A DNA stretch of 64,000 nt from Neptuniibacter sp. UBA6509 (GTDB lineage Bacteria; Pseudomonadota; Gammaproteobacteria; Pseudomonadales; Balneatricaceae), in assembly GCA_002435145.1 (NCBI GenBank), contig DJLT01000005.1, positions 1-64,000 of the forward strand, in the 5' to 3' direction. This document shows positions 1 to 10,523 of this stretch, one piece after another. The translations under genes were made by a program, and so were the position numbers. The notes beneath the pieces are model-generated. The model was not told the DNA's origin. It ran no database searches and saw nothing but the letters and a program-made list of their open reading frames with translations. Position 1 is the first letter of the stretch. Each line of letters opens with the position of its first letter.

Positions 1-3000
1 TAACCCCCGGGACAGAGGATGTAATCAGTAAAGGTAGTGATACCGCCTTATTCGTTGCCATTGTGATGGCAATTTTCGCCATTCTATTTGGTACAAGACA
101 TATAGATGCCACTGAACACCATGAAGGCCTAGTTCTTGCCGTAGCATTCGAATCGATTGTGAAATTAACCGCCTTTTTGGCAGTAGGTATCTTTGTTACT
201 TTGGAAGTATTTGAGGGTTTTGATGATTTAGCCTACAACGTAGCAACCCAATTACATAACAACAGTAACTACAGCTCTTTTCTTGACGACAGTTTTTTGA
301 CGGAAATATTGCTCGCCTGCACCGCTATCATCTGCCTTCCGCGTCAATTTCACGTCACTATTGTAGAAAACACAAACTCAGGCCACCTCAAACTTGCTCG
401 CTGGCTATTCCCTATCTACCTCATTCTGATGGCTATTTTTGTCCTTCCAATCGCAACAGCCGGCATGCTGTATTTCGACGGAACCGACGTTGACGCCGAC
501 ACATTCGTACTCATGCTTCCACTGGCTGCTGATTACAAAGAACTCGCAACATTCGCATTTATCGGCGGACTCTCAGCCTCAACCAGTATGGTTATTGTTG
601 CCAGCATTACCCTCTCAACAATGGTGTGCAATGACATCATAATGCCATTACTCTTCCGCATTTCCTGGCTAAGACTCTCGGACAATAAAGACGTAGGCGC
701 CCTGTTATTACGCGTTAGGCGCATAACAATCATGTGCTTGATGATACTTGCCTATTTCTACTATCGAATTCTTGGCGAGCAATCCCCCCTTGCTTCATTT
801 GGCTTACTCGCATTTGTCGCTGCTGCACAATTCTTTCCTGCGATTATTGGAGGAATTTATTGGAAAACAGGCTCTCGCCACGGAGCACTCGCGGGGCTAA
901 TTGGTGGTTTTTTACTATGGCTCTACACACTCGTACTCCCCTCCTTCAGCGAAGCAGGCCTACTGGGCCCTGAATACATTGAAAATGGCATTTTTGGTAT
1001 CACCTGGCTCACACCTACAGGACTTTTCGGCCTACACGCATTAGACCCACTAACACACGGCGTTTTTTGGTCTCTATTTGTAAATACCGTTCTCTACGTT
1101 CTGGTATCTAGATACACCAACCCCCGCCTAGTCGACCGCATTCAAGCAAGTGCATTTGTTGATGTATACAATAAAGACCTCACTGAGAGCTCAAGACAAT
1201 ATGGCCAGGTCACTGTTGGCGACCTACAGATGCTCACAGAGCGCTTTCTAGGACTTAGCCGAACTCAACATGCATTCACAGGTTTCGCCCTACAACGAGG
1301 AGAAGAACCACCACTCACAGGCGATAAAGCGACGCCAGAACTCATACAATTTACAGAACGCCTTCTTGCTGGCGTGATCGGCGCATCCTCAGCACGCATC
1401 GTCTTAGCATCAACTCTACGTGGCAAAGACATGCACATAGGCGATGTCGTAACCATTGTAGACGAAGCATCACAAGCACTGCGCTTCAACAGATCTTTAC
1501 TACAATCCACTATTGAAAATATCAGCCTAGGCATTAGCGTTGTCGATCAGCAGATGAGACTTGTTGCATGGAACCGCGTCTATGTGGAGATGTTTGATTA
1601 CCCAGAAGGCCTTATCTGCATAGGACGCCCCATCGAAGAAGTTTTTAGATTCAATGCCATCAAAGGTGAATACGGTGCTGGAAAACATGAAGAACAGGTA
1701 AAGAAAAGGCTCCGCGTTCTCAAATCAGGCAAACGACACAGCTACGAGCGCTTTCGTCCAAATGGGACCGTTTTAGAAGTACGCGGCAACCCTATGCCAA
1801 ATGGGGGCTATGTTAATACCTATATGGACATCACCGATCACAAGCACGTCGAAGAAGCCCTGCGTGAAAGTGAACAAAATATCCGTATATACACAGATAA
1901 TGTACCTGTACTTATTGCATACCTAGACCCTGAAAGGCGATACCTATTCATCAACAAAGCTTATGCTGACACATTTGACTTAGATAGAAACACGATCTCA
2001 GGAAAAGCCTTATACAAAATCATTCCAGAAGATGAATATGAACTGCGCAGCCCTTATATTGCTGAAGCATTAAAAGGCATCCAGCAACGTTTTGAAACCA
2101 CTCTACCGACTATGGATGGCAGCATCCGCTACGCCGAAGTGAAATACATCCCTCATATTGGCGAGTACGGCGACGTCCTTGGCTGCTTTACCCTTTATCA
2201 AGATATTACTGAACGACGCAAAGCTGAAATAGCACTGAAAGAAACCAATGAAACACTTGAACAACGCGTACGAGAAAGAACCCACGCCCTCTCCGTTGTT
2301 AACAAAGAGTTGCGTAAAGAGAATACAATTCGCTCACTTATGGAAGACGAGTTAAGGCAAGCAAAATCTGATGCCGATGATGCCAATATTGGTAAAACCC
2401 GCTTCCTAGCTTCAGCCAGCCATGACTTACTACAACCCTTAAATGCGGCACGACTGTTTACTTCCGCCCTTGCGCAGCAAAGCCAAAGCCAAAGCAGCGA
2501 AACCAATCAACTAGTTGAAAACCTCAATGGCTCTCTAACAGCAGCAGAAGAGCTTATTACAGCTATTCTAGATATTTCCAAGCTAGATGCTGGCGCTCTT
2601 GAAGCATCCATTAGCAACTTCTCAATGAGCGATATGCTTCGTGCTTTAAACACTGAATTTACAGCCGTTGCTGAAAAGAAAAATCTGAAATTTCACTTTG
2701 TAGCTTGTAACAAAATTGTAAAATCAGACCAACAACTTCTACGCAGAGTAATACAAAACTTTTTATCAAATGCCATTCGCTACACTCAGGACGGCAAAAT
2801 ACTCTTAGGCTGTAGACGACGCAAAAACATGCTCAGAATAGAAGTATGGGATACAGGCGTTGGCATAGCAGAAGACAAGCTAAGCGAGGTTTTTGAAGAG
2901 TTCCGCCGCATCGATAACCCTAGACACTCCCAAGTACAAGGGTTAGGACTAGGCCTTGCCATCACGGAACGTATTGCAAAAATGCTAGGCCATAAATTAA

Positions 3001-3509
3001 ATGTTCGTTCGTGGCCAACCAAAGGAACCGTTTTCAGCATTGAAATTCCTTTAGGCGACCCGGAAAAAGCCGTTAAACAGAAACCTGAGAGCCGAGGCTG
3101 GATACGCAGCAAAGGCCTTAACGGTATTCGCGCCATTGTTATCGACAATGAACCTACCATCTTGCAAGGCATGTCCGCCCTACTGAATGGTTGGGGCTGT
3201 GAAGTATTAACCGCACTTTCAGCCAAAGAAGCTATTGAAAAGATTCAAAAAGAAAAATTCGAACCTGAAATAATTTTAGCGGATTACCACTTATCTGAGA
3301 CACTCACAGGCATTATGGCGATTAACGAGATACAACCCTTATTGAGTGACCCAGCGCCTGCCATCGTTATCACCGCCGATAGAACTGATGAAGTTAAAGT
3401 AGAGATCCGTGAAAATAACGCTCAACTACTGACAAAACCGATTAAACCTGCAGCCTTACGCGCCATGATCAACAAAACCATTGCAACAGCTCGCGCTGAA
3501 AAGAGCTAA
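1..3509 (+). CDS. crbS: CrbS/MxtR-type SLC5-hybrid sensor histidine kinase, 5' end cut by window edge
   Basis: Sensor kinase of the acetate-switch two-component system. The reading frame is open from base 3, so the GTG at 63 is internal and the start lies outside the window. Visible order: Na+/solute symporter-like membrane domain (to about nt 1140), a STAC-like linker (about 1190-1430), two PAS domains (about 1500-1850 and 1880-2210), a coiled coil, HisKA with the H-box SASHDLLQPLN (about 2410-2440), an HATPase with N-box NAIRYT and G-boxes DTGVGI and GLGLGLAI, and a C-terminal receiver (from about 3125, phosphoacceptor Asp in ILADYHL). The SLC5-STAC-PAS-HK-REC layout plus convergent crbR and nearby acs identify it. 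In Vibrio and Pseudomonas this pair controls acs. That it senses acetate or flux through the transporter domain is inferred from the family. Confidence 0.88.
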   Translation, partial: TPGTEDVISKGSDTALFVAIVMAIFAILFGTRHIDATEHHEGLVLAVAFESIVKLTAFLAVGIFVTLEVFEGFDDLAYNVATQLHNNSNYSSFLDDSFLTEILLACTAIICLPRQFHVTIVENTNSGHLKLARWLFPIYLILMAIFVLPIATAGMLYFDGTDVDADTFVLMLPLAADYKELATFAFIGGLSASTSMVIVASITLSTMVCNDIIMPLLFRISWLRLSDNKDVGALLLRVRRITIMCLMILAYFYYRILGEQSPLASFGLLAFVAAAQFFPAIIGGIYWKTGSRHGALAGLIGGFLLWLYTLVLPSFSEAGLLGPEYIENGIFGITWLTPTGLFGLHALDPLTHGVFWSLFVNTVLYVLVSRYTNPRLVDRIQASAFVDVYNKDLTESSRQYGQVTVGDLQMLTERFLGLSRTQHAFTGFALQRGEEPPLTGDKATPELIQFTERLLAGVIGASSARIVLASTLRGKDMHIGDVVTIVDEASQALRFNRSLLQSTIENISLGISVVDQQMRLVAWNRVYVEMFDYPEGLICIGRPIEEVFRFNAIKGEYGAGKHEEQVKKRLRVLKSGKRHSYERFRPNGTVLEVRGNPMPNGGYVNTYMDITDHKHVEEALRESEQNIRIYTDNVPVLIAYLDPERRYLFINKAYADTFDLDRNTISGKALYKIIPEDEYELRSPYIAEALKGIQQRFETTLPTMDGSIRYAEVKYIPHIGEYGDVLGCFTLYQDITERRKAEIALKETNETLEQRVRERTHALSVVNKELRKENTIRSLMEDELRQAKSDADDANIGKTRFLASASHDLLQPLNAARLFTSALAQQSQSQSSETNQLVENLNGSLTAAEELITAILDISKLDAGALEASISNFSMSDMLRALNTEFTAVAEKKNLKFHFVACNKIVKSDQQLLRRVIQNFLSNAIRYTQDGKILLGCRRRKNMLRIEVWDTGVGIAEDKLSEVFEEFRRIDNPRHSQVQGLGLGLAITERIAKMLGHKLNVRSWPTKGTVFSIEIPLGDPEKAVKQKPESRGWIRSKGLNGIRAIVIDNEPTILQGMSALLNGWGCEVLTALSAKEAIEKIQKEKFEPEIILADYHLSETLTGIMAINEIQPLLSDPAPAIVITADRTDEVKVEIRENNAQLLTKPIKPAALRAMINKTIATARAEKS

Positions 3510-3544
3510 AATCTATAGAAAATCCATACCTAGCAGACAATAAT

Positions 3545-3568
3545 AAAGGCGCTTTAAGCGCCTTTTTT
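3545..3568. terminator. Bidirectional terminator between crbS and crbR
   Basis: Perfect GC-rich hairpin AAAGGCGC-TT-AAGCGCC followed by a T run on plus, with an A run before it that serves the minus strand. It lies between the two convergent stop codons. Confidence 0.85.
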
Positions 3569-3581
3569 ATTAACTACTAAA

Positions 3582-4250
3582 TCAAGCATCAACATCCGTC
3601 TTAGGCGGTTCAACACCTAATCGCTGAGCAGCAATGACAGCCTGCGTACGACTATGCACGCCAAGCTTACGTAGAATCGCCGTCACATGTGCTTTTATCG
3701 TTGCCTCAGAGACATTTAACTCATAAGCAATCTGCTTATTAAGCAAACCTTCGGTCAACATGGTTAAAACTCTAAACTGCTGAGGTGTCAGCGCCGCTAA
3801 AGCTTCAGCAAACTTTTGATCATCTTCACTTACATCAGGCAAGTTATCCGCAACCTCTTGCGGCAACCACTCTTCACCCTCTAAAACAGCAACAACAGCG
3901 TCCGCTATTGTTTCAAGAGAAGATGATTTAGGAATAAAACCAGACGCACCATAGTCAATAGCACGCTTCATGATGTACGGCTGCTCACTACCCGATACAA
4001 CAACAACCGGTATTCCAGGACTCTGGCCGCGTAAAAAGACTAAACCAGAAAAACCATTGGTTCCCGGCATATGAATATCAAGTAATACCAAATCTGCATC
4101 TGAATGCTGATCAACAGCTTCTTGCACTGCTGGCAAAGAATCAGCCTCGATCACTTCCACTCCAGGCAAAGCCTGAGTTACCGCCTGCTTTAGTGCGGCA
4201 CGAAACAATGGATGATCATCTGCTATGATAATTTTTTGCGCTAACTGCAT
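3582..4250 (-). CDS. crbR: CrbR/ErdR-type LuxR-family response regulator
   Basis: NarL/FixJ-type response regulator of 222 aa, the likely partner of the convergent CrbS-type kinase and activator of acs. Receiver about residues 5-125 with acidic pair D11-D12 and phosphoacceptor D58 (LLDIHMPG). The LuxR-type HTH occupies about 150-215 (LTPQQFRVL...NKQIAYELNVSEATIKAHV). Cytoplasmic. It lies downstream of acs on the same strand but behind a strong terminator, so it is probably transcribed separately. The ATG at 4250 opens directly onto the receiver fold. Regulation of acs is known for the family (Vibrio CrbR, Pseudomonas ErdR); here it is inferred from adjacency. Confidence 0.85.
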   Translation of the reverse strand: MQLAQKIIIADDHPLFRAALKQAVTQALPGVEVIEADSLPAVQEAVDQHSDADLVLLDIHMPGTNGFSGLVFLRGQSPGIPVVVVSGSEQPYIMKRAIDYGASGFIPKSSSLETIADAVVAVLEGEEWLPQEVADNLPDVSEDDQKFAEALAALTPQQFRVLTMLTEGLLNKQIAYELNVSEATIKAHVTAILRKLGVHSRTQAVIAAQRLGVEPPKTDVDA

Positions 4251-4342
4251 GCGTCCAATTCCCCCTTAAGAAATCTTTACTCGAACGCCGACCGCTAAAG
4301 GAACGGTTTTCCAGTGATTAAGCCACTACTATAAAACAAAAA

Positions 4343-4386
4343 ACTCCCGCAAGTCTCGATATTCCGAGGCTTACGGGAGTTTTTTA
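4343..4386. terminator. Terminator downstream of acs (bidirectional shape)
   Basis: Long hairpin with arms ACTCCCG...CGGGAGT and an inner CTCG/CGAG, flanked by A and T runs. On the minus strand it ends acs transcription and separates acs from crbR. Confidence 0.85.
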
Positions 4387-4405
4387 GACTAATTTATAAA
4401 AAATA

Positions 4406-6358
4406 TTAGTCTGAACGGTTCATACGGTTGCTGATTAGGTCATCTACAACCGTTGGATCAGCTAGCGTAGATGTATCACCTAACGCATCAAAATCATCTT
4501 CAGCGATCTTACGCAGGATACGACGCATGATTTTACCAGAACGCGTCTTAGGCATGCCCGGCGCAAACTGAATCAAATCTGGAGAAGCGATCGGACCGAT
4601 CTCTTTACGAACGTGTAGACGAAGCTCTTTTAGAAGCTCATCAGACTGCTCGTAACCAGACTGTAGAGTAACGTAAACGTAGATACCCTGACCCTTAACT
4701 TCATGCGGGTAACCAACTACAGCCGCTTCTGCAACCGCTGCGTGAGCAACCAGAGCAGATTCTACTTCAGCTGTACCCATACGGTGACCAGATACGTTAA
4801 TTACGTCATCAACACGGCCAGTGATCCAGTAGTAATCATCTTCATCACGACGCGCGCCATCGCCCGTAGTGTATACACCTTTATATGTAGAGAAGTAAGT
4901 CTGGATGAAACGCTCATGGTCTCCCCAGATTGAACGACTCTGACCAGGCCAAGAATCTTTAATTACCAAGTTACCATCGCATGCACCTTCTAGTTCCTTG
5001 CCATCCGCATCAAGCAGAGCAGGCTGAACACCGAAGAATGGACGTGAAGCTGCACCCGGCTTAGCGGCTGTAGCACCTGGTAGAGGCATAATCATCATGC
5101 CGCCAGTCTCAGTCTGCCACCATGTATCAACGATTGGGCAACGACCCTGACCGATAATACGGTGATACCAATCCCATGCTTCTGGGTTAATTGGCTCGCC
5201 TACTGAACCTAGAATACGTAGCGTAGACAGATCAGAATCACCCAGAACGTCTTCACCCTGCTGCATTAGAGCACGGATCGCTGTTGGCGCAGTGTAGAAC
5301 TGGTTAACTTTATGCTTCTCGATAACACGGCCAAAACGGCTGTTATCTGGGTAGCTTGGAACACCTTCAAACATTACAGATGTGCCACCGTTAGCAAGCG
5401 GTCCGTAAACGATATAACTGTGACCCGTTACCCAACCAACATCGGCAGTACACCAGTAGACGTCGCCATCTTTATAATCAAATGCATACTCGTGAGTCAT
5501 GGAAGCGTAAACCATGTAACCACCCGTTGTATGCTTAAGACCTTTTGGCGCACCAGTAGAACCAGACGTGTAAAGGATAAACATTGGCGCTTCTGCTTCC
5601 ATCTCTTCAGCAGAACAATCTGCAGAAGCATCAGCAACAAGATCTTCGTACCAAACATCAACACTGTCGTTCCAAGCAACATCTTGGTCAACACGCTTAA
5701 CAACGATAACGCTCTCTACAGCAGCTTTAGCAGCATCATGCTCTAGTGCTTTATCAACGTTAGCTTTAAGCGGTACAGATTTACCTGCACGCAAAGAGTA
5801 GTTAGACGTTACAACAACCTTAGAGTTTGCACCCTCGATACGCGCTGCAAGTGCTTCAGGAGAAAAACCACCAAAAACGATTGAATGCACAGCACCAATA
5901 CGTGTACAAGCGAGCATAGCAACAGCAGCTTCTGGGATCATTGGCATGTATAGAGTAACAACATCGCCTTTCTCAACGCCACGTGCTTTTAATGCATTGG
6001 AGAACTTACATACACGCTCGTGTAACTGGCGGTAGGTAATATTTTCAGATTCACTTGGGTCATCACCTTCCCAAATGATTGCAACTTGGTCGCCACGTGT
6101 TTCTAGATGACGATCTAGACAGTTGTATGAAGCATTCAACGTGCCGTCTTCGAACCAACGAATATCAACATTATGTGGATCGAAAGATGTGTTCTTAACT
6201 TTAGTGTATGGCTTGAACCAATCCAGGCGCTTACCTGCTTCACCCCAGAACGCATCCGGATCGTTAACAGATTGCTCATACATCGCTTGATATTTTTCGT
6301 TATCAATGTGCGCGTTTGCCGCAATCTCCGGACTTACTGGATATACCTTTTCACTCAT
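4406..6358 (-). CDS. acs: Acetyl-CoA synthetase (AMP-forming)
   Basis: Converts acetate, ATP and CoA to acetyl-CoA via acetyl-AMP; cytoplasmic enzyme for acetate scavenging. 650 aa, the usual Acs length. Carries the N-terminal ACAS_N region, the AMP-binding P-loop [11 protein letters not shown], the [15 protein letters not shown] block, and the C-terminal TRSGKIMRR motif. The lysine there calculates to K609, the same number as the acetylation-regulated catalytic Lys of Salmonella Acs, which supports the ATG at 6358. An AAGGG ribosome-binding site lies just upstream. The neighbouring crbS and crbR suggest CrbSR-dependent induction. Post-translational control by K609 acetylation is a family inference. 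Confidence 0.97.
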   Translation of the reverse strand: MSEKVYPVSPEIAANAHIDNEKYQAMYEQSVNDPDAFWGEAGKRLDWFKPYTKVKNTSFDPHNVDIRWFEDGTLNASYNCLDRHLETRGDQVAIIWEGDDPSESENITYRQLHERVCKFSNALKARGVEKGDVVTLYMPMIPEAAVAMLACTRIGAVHSIVFGGFSPEALAARIEGANSKVVVTSNYSLRAGKSVPLKANVDKALEHDAAKAAVESVIVVKRVDQDVAWNDSVDVWYEDLVADASADCSAEEMEAEAPMFILYTSGSTGAPKGLKHTTGGYMVYASMTHEYAFDYKDGDVYWCTADVGWVTGHSYIVYGPLANGGTSVMFEGVPSYPDNSRFGRVIEKHKVNQFYTAPTAIRALMQQGEDVLGDSDLSTLRILGSVGEPINPEAWDWYHRIIGQGRCPIVDTWWQTETGGMMIMPLPGATAAKPGAASRPFFGVQPALLDADGKELEGACDGNLVIKDSWPGQSRSIWGDHERFIQTYFSTYKGVYTTGDGARRDEDDYYWITGRVDDVINVSGHRMGTAEVESALVAHAAVAEAAVVGYPHEVKGQGIYVYVTLQSGYEQSDELLKELRLHVRKEIGPIASPDLIQFAPGMPKTRSGKIMRRILRKIAEDDFDALGDTSTLADPTVVDDLISNRMNRSD

Positions 6359-6582
6359 CGTGATGCCCTTAGCTTGATTGTTGTATTTATATACTATCCT
6401 CAGATCGCCTTTTGTACTGTTTTTTATTATCAGGCGTAATGAGGTTAAATATCAGACTTAGATTTATACAGAAGGGGGCACGGCTCACTGAATTAGACAT
6501 TGGTATATCCAGCCTAAGACCTTAGTCCCTATAAGCCATTAGAAGCCCTATTTACGGGGCCTCAGAAAATCAACTAAAGACG

Positions 6583-7953
6583 TTAACGACCGAGCAATTT
6601 ATCCAGATCAAGACCCAATTCACGCATCTTTGCCAATTTATAGCGCAATGTCCGCGGACTTATTCCTAGATTTTCGGCTGCATCCTTACGACTTCCATGA
6701 GTTAACTTGAGCGCATCTATAATTAATTGGAACTCATGTTGCCTCATACCTTCCCCTAACTGCCCAGCCAAATCATCCTCTTCAACGGCAGGTGTATCTT
6801 CTACAATTTCAGCCTGAGAGATATCTGCAGGATCTAACATTAGATCAGCTACGCGAACCTCCGTACCCGACTGCAAAATGAGGGCTCGCTGCACAACATT
6901 ATCTAATTCCCTGACATTCCCTGGCCATGAATAGGAAGATAACGCCTCTCCTACATCCGCTGATAAACTAACAGCGGGGCGCTGCATTTTTTGACAATAT
7001 TTACGAAAGAGCAACTCAGCTAACGGCACTATATCTGCGGGACGCTCTCTTAACGGTTTCCACTGCAAGGGAAAGACATTGAGACGGTAATACAGATCTT
7101 CTCTAAATCGCCCCTCTGCCACATAAGATTCCAGCTTACGGTTTGTGGTTGCAAGCACTCGCACATTCAATGCAATAACTTTACGACCACCGATGCGCTC
7201 AACTTCTTGCTCTTGTAATACACGCAGCAATTTAGCTTGCAACCCCAAGTCCATCTCTGAAACTTCATCTAGCAATAACGTCCCGCCCTCAGCCTGTTCA
7301 AACTTACCCGGAGAACTTGCATAAGCCCCAGTAAACGCACCTTTTTCATGCCCAAACAGGGTAGCTTCCAACATATTTTCAGGTATTGCCGCGCAGTTAA
7401 TGGCAATAAACGGCTTGCCTGAGCGAGGTGAATTATTATGAATATACTGAGCCAACACCTCTTTACCTGTGCCCGACTCGCCTGAAATAAGGACGGTCGA
7501 ATCAGATGACGCCACCCGCCTAGCCAACTGCAATAACTGCTTACTACTGGCTTCTTCAGCAATAGGCTGCTGTACTTCGGAAGCCTCAACAGAACCAACA
7601 GCAAAACGCCGAACAGCCGAAATCAAAGCACTCGAATCAAACGGCTTCATTAAATAATCAACGGCACCTGCCTTAATCGCATCAACAGCCTTGCTGACTT
7701 GGCCAAACGCAGTAATCAACATAACCGGAAGACCGGGATGCAGCTTGTGAATCTCATCTAAGAGCTGATGCCCATCCATACCCGGCATATTTACATCAGT
7801 CACAACCATATCAACCTGATGAGCCGACAACAGTTTCAGCGCCTCTTCAGCATCGGGCGCTTCAATATAATCAAAACCGGCCAACTCTAATGTATCGCAT
7901 AACGCCTCACGCAATTCATTATCATCTTCCACAATCATTATTTTATTTGGCAT
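6583..7953 (-). CDS. fleR: FleR/FlrC sigma54-dependent flagellar response regulator
   Basis: Third gene of the fleQ-fleS-fleR operon; NtrC-type activator of class III flagellar genes. 456 aa: receiver 1-120 with D10-D11 and phosphoacceptor D53 (VTDVNMPG), AAA+ domain with Walker A GESGTGKE, sigma54-contacting GAFTGA and the LLLDEVSEM block, then a Fis-type HTH at the C terminus (GSRKDAAENLGISPRTLRYKL). It starts 25 nt after fleS. It should be phosphorylated by the preceding kinase and act with sigma54; this is known for the family. No flagellar basal-body genes follow in this window, unlike Pseudomonas where fliE comes next. Confidence 0.92.
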   Translation of the reverse strand: MPNKIMIVEDDNELREALCDTLELAGFDYIEAPDAEEALKLLSAHQVDMVVTDVNMPGMDGHQLLDEIHKLHPGLPVMLITAFGQVSKAVDAIKAGAVDYLMKPFDSSALISAVRRFAVGSVEASEVQQPIAEEASSKQLLQLARRVASSDSTVLISGESGTGKEVLAQYIHNNSPRSGKPFIAINCAAIPENMLEATLFGHEKGAFTGAYASSPGKFEQAEGGTLLLDEVSEMDLGLQAKLLRVLQEQEVERIGGRKVIALNVRVLATTNRKLESYVAEGRFREDLYYRLNVFPLQWKPLRERPADIVPLAELLFRKYCQKMQRPAVSLSADVGEALSSYSWPGNVRELDNVVQRALILQSGTEVRVADLMLDPADISQAEIVEDTPAVEEDDLAGQLGEGMRQHEFQLIIDALKLTHGSRKDAAENLGISPRTLRYKLAKMRELGLDLDKLLGR

Positions 7954-7978
7954 GATTTTAATCTTTAACTTTTAGTTA

Positions 7979-9076
7979 TTATGTTGATAGACAAGGCAAG
8001 AGAAGCGTCGCTACCGTGCCTTCACCTAACGCTGATTGTAATTTGAATTCGCCATGATGGGCATGCGCAACCACCTGCGCAACCGCCAAGCCAAGTCCTG
8101 TACCATGAGATTTGGTGGTATAAAATGGCTCTAATGCATTTTTGATTTCCGCTGCATCCATCCCCTGGCCTTGGTCGATAATGCTTATACCTAATCGACC
8201 GTCAGTATCTTCAAACTTAATGACTAGCTCACTATTTTTGCCGCTCGCCTGCAAAGCATTTTCAACCAAGTTGATACATACACCCAACAACGCTTCTTTA
8301 TTACACTGAAGCTGATAATCAGGGACATCATTTATACAATCACAATCCGCATCATGCTGGACAAGTGGCAAGTCCAGCATATCTTCCAATTCACGCATCA
8401 GGTCAACCGTGCTGATAACATCATCTAAGCGCATCTCACCTCGCGCGAAGATCAGCATATCTCTAACCTGCTGCTCTAGATTCGTTAAACGAGACTTGGC
8501 TTTGTTCGCGAACTTCTGTCTCTGCTCGGGAAGCAGATCCTGACGCGTTAGATGATCAACATACAAAAGCGCTGCTGATAACGGTGTACGGATCTGATGC
8601 GCCAGCGACGCCATCATCCTACCCATTTCTGAAAGGCGTTGATAATGAGATAAACGCCCTTGCAACAAGCGCGTTTCTGTCTGATCTGTCAGAAGAACCA
8701 ACTGCCCCGGCTCACTATCCATAGCCCGCGTCATTAAACTTACACGCCGACCATCTTTTAATGAAACTTCATGCCCATCATCGCTTTTAGGTGCAAAACT
8801 ACGACTTATCACCTCAAACCACGGCTGCCCTTTTAACGGGGTACCTAAAAAAGCTTCCGCCGCTGGATTTACTTCAGCAACCAAACCCGCACCGTTAATC
8901 ACAACAACACCCGCAGGCATGATAGCTAACAAGTTTTTAAAGCGATCACTTAATCCAGCATTTACATCTTCATTTTTCTGCCGCTGCAATGCTTCACCAC
9001 GCAATAACTCTTTAGCTTGAGCTAACTCGCGCTCTAACTCATCAATACGCGCTTGATATACCTGCTCACTACTCAT
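7979..9076 (-). CDS. fleS: FleS/FlrB flagellar sensor histidine kinase
   Basis: Soluble PAS-containing histidine kinase that phosphorylates FleR. Coiled N terminus, PAS at about residues 45-150 (NLLAIMPAGVVVING), HisKA with H-box LAHQIRTPLSAALL, N-box NLVENALQAS, G-boxes DQGQGMD and GTGLGLAV. No membrane segments. I prefer the ATG at 9076, one base after the fleQ stop, giving 365 aa and translational coupling. An in-frame ATG at 9097 inside the fleQ end would add seven residues and cannot be excluded. The gene context fixes the assignment. Confidence 0.9.
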   Translation of the reverse strand: MSSEQVYQARIDELERELAQAKELLRGEALQRQKNEDVNAGLSDRFKNLLAIMPAGVVVINGAGLVAEVNPAAEAFLGTPLKGQPWFEVISRSFAPKSDDGHEVSLKDGRRVSLMTRAMDSEPGQLVLLTDQTETRLLQGRLSHYQRLSEMGRMMASLAHQIRTPLSAALLYVDHLTRQDLLPEQRQKFANKAKSRLTNLEQQVRDMLIFARGEMRLDDVISTVDLMRELEDMLDLPLVQHDADCDCINDVPDYQLQCNKEALLGVCINLVENALQASGKNSELVIKFEDTDGRLGISIIDQGQGMDAAEIKNALEPFYTTKSHGTGLGLAVAQVVAHAHHGEFKLQSALGEGTVATLLLPCLST

Positions 9077-9077
9077 A

Positions 9078-10523
9078 TTACTTACGCTGCATCCCATATT
9101 TACGCATTTTTTCCACCAGCGTCGTTCGTCTAATTGTTAATAACTCAGCAGCCCTAGCCACCACACCATCATTTACAGTCAATGACTGCTCAATCAATGC
9201 TTTCTCAATCATTTCGAGGTGCGCTTTAAGATCTATTCCCTCCTCAGGCAGCAGATCCAGAGAGGGCTCAACGTTTTGAAAACTCACAGGCGCGCTCTGA
9301 ACAACGGATTGATCCGCCACATATCTTTCAGGATTAGGCTCCGCCACATGCTGAAACCGACTCGGCAGCTCAGACACCCCCACAACACCGTTAGGGTAAA
9401 GAATAGCGAGCCTCTCTATTAGATTTGCGAGTTCACGAACATTCCCAGGCCATAGGTGCTGCGACAAAGATTCAAGCGCACTACCCTGAAGCCTGACCGA
9501 CTCAAAACCTAAATCATTTAAACGCCGAACCAGCTCATTTAATAACAACGGGATATCTTCAGTACGCTCCCTTAAAGGCGGCATCTCAATCGGAAAAACA
9601 TTTAACCGATAATAAAGATCCTCTCTAAACTCGCCCGCCTCAATCATCTCTTCTAAATTTTTGTGGGTAGCAGCGATGACTCGGATATCAGCATCGAGAG
9701 TTTTAACACCACCAATACGCTCAAACTTTCGATCCTGAAGCACCCTTAACAACTTGACCTGCATCGGAAGGGGCATATCGCCGATTTCGTCTAGAAAAAG
9801 CGTACCGCCTTTAGCCAATTCAAATCGACCGGCTCGGCTTGAAACCGCACCGGTAAAAGCACCTTTTTCATGCCCAAACAACTCACTTTCCAACAGATCC
9901 GCAGGAATAGCACCACAATTAATAGGCACAAACGGACCATTAGCACGGGCAGAGAAATCGTGTAAATTTCGAGCAACCACCTCTTTTCCGGTACCTGACT
10001 CGCCTGTAATCAGGACGTTTACATCTCGCCCTGTTACTTGAGCCATCGCCTGACGCACAAGCTGCATTGGCTGACTCATACCAACAAGATTGGAAAACTG
10101 ATCAGCATTTAATTGGCAAGCAGCCTCACCGGCTAACTGTTTCTGAGTAAACAACTGCACTTTATGCAGCTGATCAAGAAGCTCTTGGTAACTGAAGGGA
10201 ACATCCAACTGACCTGTTACACCGTTTTTAAGAGCCGCAGGCAACTCTTCAACTTCTAGCCACTCACCCAGAGTGACTACCGCAGCATTAGGTGTTTTCT
10301 CTTGCAGGTTTCTGAGTAATTTTTCTAATGAGATAGGAAGCTGACTTTGCCCTAATAGAACCATAGAAACTGATTCGCCACTAAATTCACATTCAGCAGA
10401 CTGCAGCCAATCAACAAAGCCATAAAAAGTGAAGGAGCGATCTAAAAACGTCAGCGCCGATTGAATCAGCTCTCTGCGACTTAGGTCATCATCAATAATT
10501 AGTACGTGGGATTGCGCACTCAT
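9078..10523 (-). CDS. fleQ: FleQ/FlrA master flagellar activator
   Basis: Sigma54-dependent master regulator of flagellar genes, a c-di-GMP-responsive AAA+ protein in Pseudomonas. 481 aa: FleQ-type N-terminal domain (1-120), AAA+ with Walker A GESGTGKE, GAFTGA and TLFLDEIGDM (about 150-385), and a C-terminal Fis HTH (RAAELLTIRRTTLVEKM). The N-terminal fold looks like a receiver (LIIDDD) but the expected phosphoacceptor Asp is missing (VLLGQSQ), as in FleQ/FlrA, which are not phosphorylated. It is the first gene of the operon. Whether it also controls the adjacent divergent glycan island is unknown. Confidence 0.92.
   Translation of the reverse strand: MSAQSHVLIIDDDLSRRELIQSALTFLDRSFTFYGFVDWLQSAECEFSGESVSMVLLGQSQLPISLEKLLRNLQEKTPNAAVVTLGEWLEVEELPAALKNGVTGQLDVPFSYQELLDQLHKVQLFTQKQLAGEAACQLNADQFSNLVGMSQPMQLVRQAMAQVTGRDVNVLITGESGTGKEVVARNLHDFSARANGPFVPINCGAIPADLLESELFGHEKGAFTGAVSSRAGRFELAKGGTLFLDEIGDMPLPMQVKLLRVLQDRKFERIGGVKTLDADIRVIAATHKNLEEMIEAGEFREDLYYRLNVFPIEMPPLRERTEDIPLLLNELVRRLNDLGFESVRLQGSALESLSQHLWPGNVRELANLIERLAILYPNGVVGVSELPSRFQHVAEPNPERYVADQSVVQSAPVSFQNVEPSLDLLPEEGIDLKAHLEMIEKALIEQSLTVNDGVVARAAELLTIRRTTLVEKMRKYGMQRK

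Noticed and set aside
63..3509. GTG at 63 as the true start of the first gene
   Set aside because: The frame is open to the window edge and the residues before it continue a membrane transporter domain, so the gene is cut rather than starting there.
6359..6582. Possible terminator GCCCC/GGGC after fleR near 6545-6560
   Set aside because: Short stem, no T run on the minus strand; too weak to list. The gap otherwise holds the acs promoter region with no clear -35.
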